In this document: piece by piece, positions 59,410-64,000 of the stretch | Numbering within the stretch: the stretch's first letter is position 1 | Layout: the number at the start of each line of letters is the position of its first letter | Assembly: GCA_030248065.1 (NCBI GenBank) | Contig: JASAMV010000944.1 | Location: 47,877 to 111,876, forward strand | Source of the DNA: Rhynchonema sp. JSB1_4 | Lineage: Eukaryota; Nematoda; Chromadorea; Monhysterida; Xyalidae | Length of the DNA: 64,000 bases | Reading direction: 5' to 3' | The notes under the pieces: generated by a model | Seen by the model: the letters and a program-made list of their open reading frames with translations, nothing else | Told to the model about the DNA's origin: nothing | The model's database searches: none | Made by a program: the position numbers and the translations under genes

Positions 59410-60290
59410 GTACGTATAGGTGTATGTAGGACTTAATGACGTTCTTGGGACGGGATTCAGGTCAAATCTGGCATCCAACGGAACCCGGTTCCAGGATTTA
59501 ATCTGCGAACTCGCCCTCTGTACACCTACATAACATAAGAAGCGCTCGGGGATTGTTTCTTGACGTTGTTAGGGCTCCACCAGATAGACCCGAAACATCA
59601 GGGTCTATACGTCAGTATAGCACCGGAATTAGGCAACAGCAAAACAAAGAAGACATCGTGGCATTAGCTTATTGGCGACATATTCACAAGATAGCTTACG
59701 TATTCAATAGTGTTTGTGTGGGTAAAAAAAATTCGCAACGCAGAATGAAACATCAGCAGGTCAGATTATCGGAAATTTTGCTATACCTGTAGTGTTAAAA
59801 TCGGGGGTGCTGGCGTGAGCGCGTGTGTTGGGCTTTTGCTAATTTTATTATTGCGATAATGTCGTATACCCGTCGGCACAAAACGCTGAAAAAATCAGCC
59901 CGATCCGTGCAGTAGAAAGTGGTTTTCCAGACACCCGAGAAATCGTGATGTCCGCGTTCCCAAAAAAGTGGCCACTTCAGTTTTTAGTTATCTCCTCCTA
60001 GGAAACTGAATGAAGTCGGACAAATTACATATCAATCGACGCGTCTTGTCATGGCGGTGGCCCCTGCGGAGCCCGATTTTTGAAACATCACTTCTATCGC
60101 GAGAAATCGGCGATTTGGCGTATTAGCAGTTCTGAGTTCTGATTGGCTGCATGACGTCATTGTAGAGCTGACTGCTGATTGGCTGTTGTTGGCGCGCGCG
60201 TGTGTGCGTTGCTTTCCGCATGTTTTCTGTTCCTTTTTGGCCTTGTTTTTTGTCAGAAACGGCAGCGAGTTGATTGTAAGTTTAAACATC
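59410..60290. other. Beta-tubulin intron or intergenic, no exon recognised
   Basis: No tubulin exon and no other recognised gene. A run of short frames with no homology. Confidence 0.5.
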
Positions 60291-60347
60291 GATGAATTTA
60301 GTAAAAGTAAAAGCAAAGCCTAAGCGTGAAAAACCAAAGGCCGATCA
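60291..60347 (+). CDS. Small basic exon with ATG, unknown gene
   Basis: Reads MNLVKVKAKPKREKPKADQ and meets a GT (GTCAAT). It precedes, by about 70 bases, a TTTTTTCAG acceptor with an AATCG start (60418) that recurs downstream as a set of similar exons. Strongly Lys-rich, so nuclear or nucleic-acid association is possible, but I infer no function. Confidence 0.3.
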
Positions 60348-60417
60348 GGTCAATTTTGATTTGTTCCATTTTAGCTTTGTGAGACTAAGCTGAGTGAAAG
60401 TTTTTATTTTTTCAGAA

Positions 60418-62835
60418 TCGTCGTTGTTTGACAATTGAATGCCATATTATGGGTACCGGAAATCGACAAAAAGTCGGCAAAAGTTCCGGCCCGGCCCACA
60501 ATTCCTGGCAGGTCTACTCGGCCCGGCCCGGCCCAAGCCTTTTCAGCAATCAATTGGGATCAGATGTGGGAATCGTGCCGGAGGCAGAGGTGTCAATCGG
60601 GCCGGGTTAGGTCGGCCTGGCTCGGCTTTCACCCCCGACAGGTCGGCCCGGCCCGGCCCGTCCATGGGAAAACTCGGCCGGGCCCGCCCCGGCCCGAGTT
60701 TTTTGACCAATTTTTTATGTCTTTTTTTAGCAGAGGTCCCACTCGGGCCGGGCCGGGCCGCGATTTTGGACTCTTGGTTCGGGCCGGGCCGGAGATTTGT
60801 GGGTTCGGGCCGGGCCGGAGATTTGGGGGCTCGGACCGTGCTGGGCCGGCCAAACCCGACCTGATTGCGACCTCTGCTTTTTAGGTTATTCTGAGAAGCC
60901 GGCCCGCAACCCGCGACAGGTCGATTTTTTAACCATTTTTTTGTGATGACTTGGCTAAATCGAGTGCCAAAGCCTTGCGAAAAACCACGATTTTTTTGGT
61001 GGAAAACCACGATTTTTTCAATATTGTGGGCAATGTCGGGCCGAGAAGTCCGGCCCGGCCCGGCCCGACCATGGAAAACCTCGGGCCGGCCCGGCCTGGC
61101 CCGACAATGCGTGGTAGCGCGCCCGATGTTTGCATGGCGCAGTATGTATCCCCCACCCCCAACCGCCCCCCCCCCCCCCCCGATTTCTCCCGCCCCCCCC
61201 TTTTTGGCAGAAATAGCAGCGCGCTGACTGGTATGTTATATTAAACCTCGTGTTTCAGATTCACGCTATCAATAATCCTACATCTAGATTAAATTTCGTG
61301 TTGTTATCAATATCGCTAAATTGTCATGCCTAAAAAGAAGATCAATAAAGGCGTTGGTTTTTCGGCACCCAAAAAGCAACGTTGCAACAAAATGAACAAA
61401 AAGGCAAAGGACGAAAGAGACGAGACAAATGGAACGGTTGGTAACGGTTTGGCATTTGAATGCTCCCAGCCCGCCTGGTCCCCAAATCTCCGTCCGGCTC
61501 GGTCCGTTTGAGACCTTCGAGCAGGCTAAAGAGCGAAAACACGAGGAAAAACACAAGCTAAAACGGGCCGGGCCGCAGAGGTCGCAGTGGGGCCGTGCCG
61601 GGCCGGGCCACGATGTTTGGGCTTTTGGTTCGGGCCGGCCCGGGCCGGAGATTTGGAGGTTTGTATTTGGTTCTTAATAAAGCCAAAAATCGAGGTCTGA
61701 GAGCCTAAAAATCAGTCGTTTATGTTTCAGAATCGACGACAAGACGGACAAAAAAATGCCGGAAAAATAACAAAACGACGACAAACAAGCGTGGCATGGA
61801 ACCAGAAGAACGGGAGGAGGCAAACAGAGAGAATTCGGTTTGTGCATTTATTTTCACGGTTTTGCTTTGTCATGAGTTCCTTTTCGCTGCCTAACTAATT
61901 CTTGATGAAACTTGTATCACCTTCGAGCAGCAGTTTTTGATCAGGAAGCATCATATCAGCTTCAAGCGGTAGCTTTCGATCAAGCCAGATTCGTTTTTTT
62001 GGTATTTAGAAATTAGGGGCCGGCAATTGTAAGGTCGGGCCCGGTCGTGAAGCCCGGAAAGCCCGGTCGGCAAGAAGTCCGGCTCGGCCCGATTGAGGGC
62101 TGCGGGTAGGCCTGGCCCGGCCCGTGTAAGCCCGGTCGGCCTAAATTCCAGCCGGGTAGAAAGCTGCAGGTAGGTCAGAGGTCGTAATCGGGCCTGCCCG
62201 AGGTCGGGCCGGGCCGGGATTTTGGTCTTTTGGTTCGGGCCGGGCCGGGCTGGGCCAAGAATTAGGAAACATTATTGGGGCTTTAAGGTCGAAAAACACC
62301 TACTTTTGCCTATGAAAACCATAAATTATTGAACCAGGTCGCCTAAATTATTGAACCAGTTCTGTACACCGCAACCATTTTATTTTAGGATCAACGGCAA
62401 TTCCAACAAACAAAAAAATGTCGGCAAAAAGGGAAATAAGAAGTCGACAACCAGAAGTGCGATAGAATCAGGTTCAGAAGAACGGGAATGTGTGGATGAA
62501 ATGATTTGTGAACGTTGGGTAATTTTTGGTTTTGGTGTAATCAGAGTCGTTTTAACCAAATCTTTTATTCTGACGGCTGGCTCGGTCCGATACCCAAAAT
62601 TTTTTTGCTTTGTCGATCGGACTGGAGATTTGGGGACCAAGCACCACCAATGCACTGTCATGATGTCGTTAAATTTTGTGGTTGTTTTTTGTCTGTGCTA
62701 ATCAGCGTTGTAATTATGGGTTTTTATTCTTTCAATGACAAATTTTTTTAATTTTCGTTTTACAGAATCGACAAGACGAACGGGCAAATCTTGGCGGAAA
62801 AGTGAAACAAAAGCGGACGACAGTCAAACCATAGA
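60418..62835 (+). repeat. Tandem set of similar basic exon-like units
   Basis: Four units follow polypyrimidine-AG: 60418 (NRRCLTIEC), 61733 (NRRQDGQKNAGKITKRRQTS), 62390 (DQRQFQQTKKCRQKGK then stop) and 62766 (NRQDERANLGGKVKQKRTTV then KP and stop). The DNA of units 2 and 3 aligns over about 90 bases (CAAAAAAATGCCGG, ACAACCAG, AGAACGGGA). The spacers are loaded with CGGGCC-type repeats. They may be alternative terminal exons of a small basic protein, or decayed repeats. Confidence 0.4.
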
Positions 62836-63910
62836 ATGTCCCAGTCAGTGACGCAGTGCGCCAGGTTTGTTTACAGTTTGCGATATCATTCAATTTTTAT
62901 GTGGCGAATGTTTCGAAAGGCGTTGTTTGGTAGCAGAAATCAGATATATTTCGGTTGTTTAACCGAAAATTTATTGTTAGCACTAATTACAGACAATGGA
63001 AGAACTCGGTGAAGAGCGGGCAAAATACCTGCACTCACGAAAACGACAACCAAGGAAACCAAAAGGGGTATCGCGTTTGCGGGCACTAGATAAGGTTAGA
63101 TTTTCTGTCTTTTTTGTGTGGGCATCCGCGACTAGGATCGTGCCGGGTAACCTCGGCCCGACTGACCAAAACTCCGGCTCAGCCCTATTTAAAGGTCTAA
63201 AATCCCGGCCCGGCCGGAGCCAAAGGTCGGCCCGGCCCGATTTTGGGGTCAAAGGAAAAAATCGTCCAAAAAAGCCTGCAAAATTTTGTTGCGGAACCAT
63301 GTTTGTGTTTTTGTGAGTCGCTTTGTGATCTGTACAGGCCAGGCCGTACCCCTTTTTTCGGAGGGGGAATAGACGTACCCACCTGGGGGGAGTAGAGAGT
63401 AAGGGGGACGCTATTAATTTACTGATCTCAATTTGGGAGCTGTGTTCCTGGGTGCTCCATTAAATCACTGATCCGAATCTGAAAAGATGTTCCCTGAAAT
63501 AAACCAAAACGCGTATTTGAAGGGAGTTTAATTCACTAGAATGTCATTTATCCGTTCAAACTTCGGTCAATTCGGCACAAACCTTGATCTTGACTTAACA
63601 ACACTCTAATAACAATTCTCGATCATGCCTAAGAAAGATCAACAACAGCGGCTGTCTGACGGACACCATACAGTACTTCTTACATTCACGGCCTCAAGCA
63701 GTACTTTTTACGTGCATGCATATTTTTACGTAATACACATTAGTGAAGCCTTTTTGACACTAGTTAAATTAATGTAACTGGTTTTAGTGTGTGCATTGCT
63801 TTGCTTCGTTTTTTTCGCGTCTTTTTTAAGCAATTTTTTTGGCAGGAAACCAGAGGTCACAATCGGCCTGGCCCGGCCGGCCCTCCAAATCTCAGGCCCG
63901 TAGTAGTTTT
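60586..63910. repeat. Cluster of CGGGCC-rich dispersed repeats (hAT-like family 2)
   Basis: Starts of the type CAGAGGTCGCAATCGGGCC occur at 60586, 61576, 62176 and 63851. A compact copy at 60731-60876 has both ends (CAGAGGTCCC and GATTGCGACCTCTG) and near-identical 8-base flanks (TTTTTTAG and CTTTTTAG). The interior is degenerate CGGGCC/GGCCCG with GGAGATTTG blocks, shared with the intact copy at 36377-36718. Several are nested or truncated. They make false Arg/Pro/Gly-rich frames on both strands. Confidence 0.75.
61140..61205. repeat. Poly-C tract
   Basis: Runs of C up to about 18 bases within a C-rich stretch, adjacent to a CGGGCC repeat. Length here may be unreliable in an assembly. Confidence 0.8.
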
Positions 63911-64000
63911 TGATTAAGAATGATTGATATAAAATTTCATATCGTTCTCAAGTATCAAACATCAGTTTGTGAAACGGAATAAAAAATTTTTGGGCTTTCA
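63320..64000. other. Window end, no gene recognised
   Basis: Apart from the CGGGCC-family start at 63851, this stretch has no exon I can support and no beta-tubulin continuation. Confidence 0.45.

Noticed and set aside
1..64000. CRISPR arrays, bacterial operons, rRNA and tRNA genes
   Set aside because: None seen. The DNA is eukaryotic with introns; short repeats here are inverted or microsatellite, not regularly spaced direct repeats. tRNA genes were not searched exhaustively by eye.

Overview
This window is nuclear DNA from an animal. It holds multi-exon genes with GT-AG and a few GC-AG introns, animal-specific proteins (an SK-type potassium channel, a Cys-loop receptor, a sushi/TSP1 mosaic protein, a C-type lectin with a PAN domain, beta-tubulin), and many non-autonomous transposons. 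Many introns are short (about 60-180 bp) with acceptors of the type TTTTCAG, and intergenic spaces are only a few kb. That suits a small-genome invertebrate bilaterian, but I cannot name the phylum. All exon models were read by eye from reading frame, splice signals, intron phase and family alignment. No transcript evidence was available.

Layout. 1-7032: no gene recognised; inverted repeats, a TIR element with TTA duplications, and A/C-rich low-complexity DNA. 7033-30239 (+): small-conductance calcium-activated K+ channel (SK/KCNN) with two alternative N-termini that splice into a common core, and with introns full of MITE-like elements. 33622-44431 (+): a secreted protein of about 2000 residues with a Cys-rich N-terminus, an Arg/Thr/Pro linker made of repeated exons, about 15-17 sushi (CCP) modules and one TSP1 module. 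44891-47569 (-): secreted C-type lectin, Thr-rich linkers and a PAN/apple-like domain, convergent with the sushi gene. 48910-50963 (-): six-exon protein with a PH-like domain. 52359-55705 (+): Cys-loop receptor of the GABA/glycine group with an unusual pore motif; its first intron carries a remnant of a Penelope-like element with two hammerhead-like motifs. 56101-56759 (-): two-exon prepropeptide that looks like a new amidated peptide hormone. 57550-58740: uncertain exons. 59353-59409 (+): first exon of beta-tubulin, the rest not found in the window. 59410-64000: CGGGCC-rich dispersed repeats and a tandem set of small basic exons.

The genes do not form a pathway. Three relate to neural or excitable-cell signalling (SK channel, ligand-gated channel, candidate neuropeptide) and two are secreted extracellular-recognition proteins (sushi/TSP1, lectin-PAN). 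The strongest new observations are the candidate amidated peptide precursor, the A-D-R pore motif, the paired hammerhead-like motifs around a GIY-YIG fragment, the three-exon higher-order duplication in the sushi gene, and several transposon families with exact target-site duplications.
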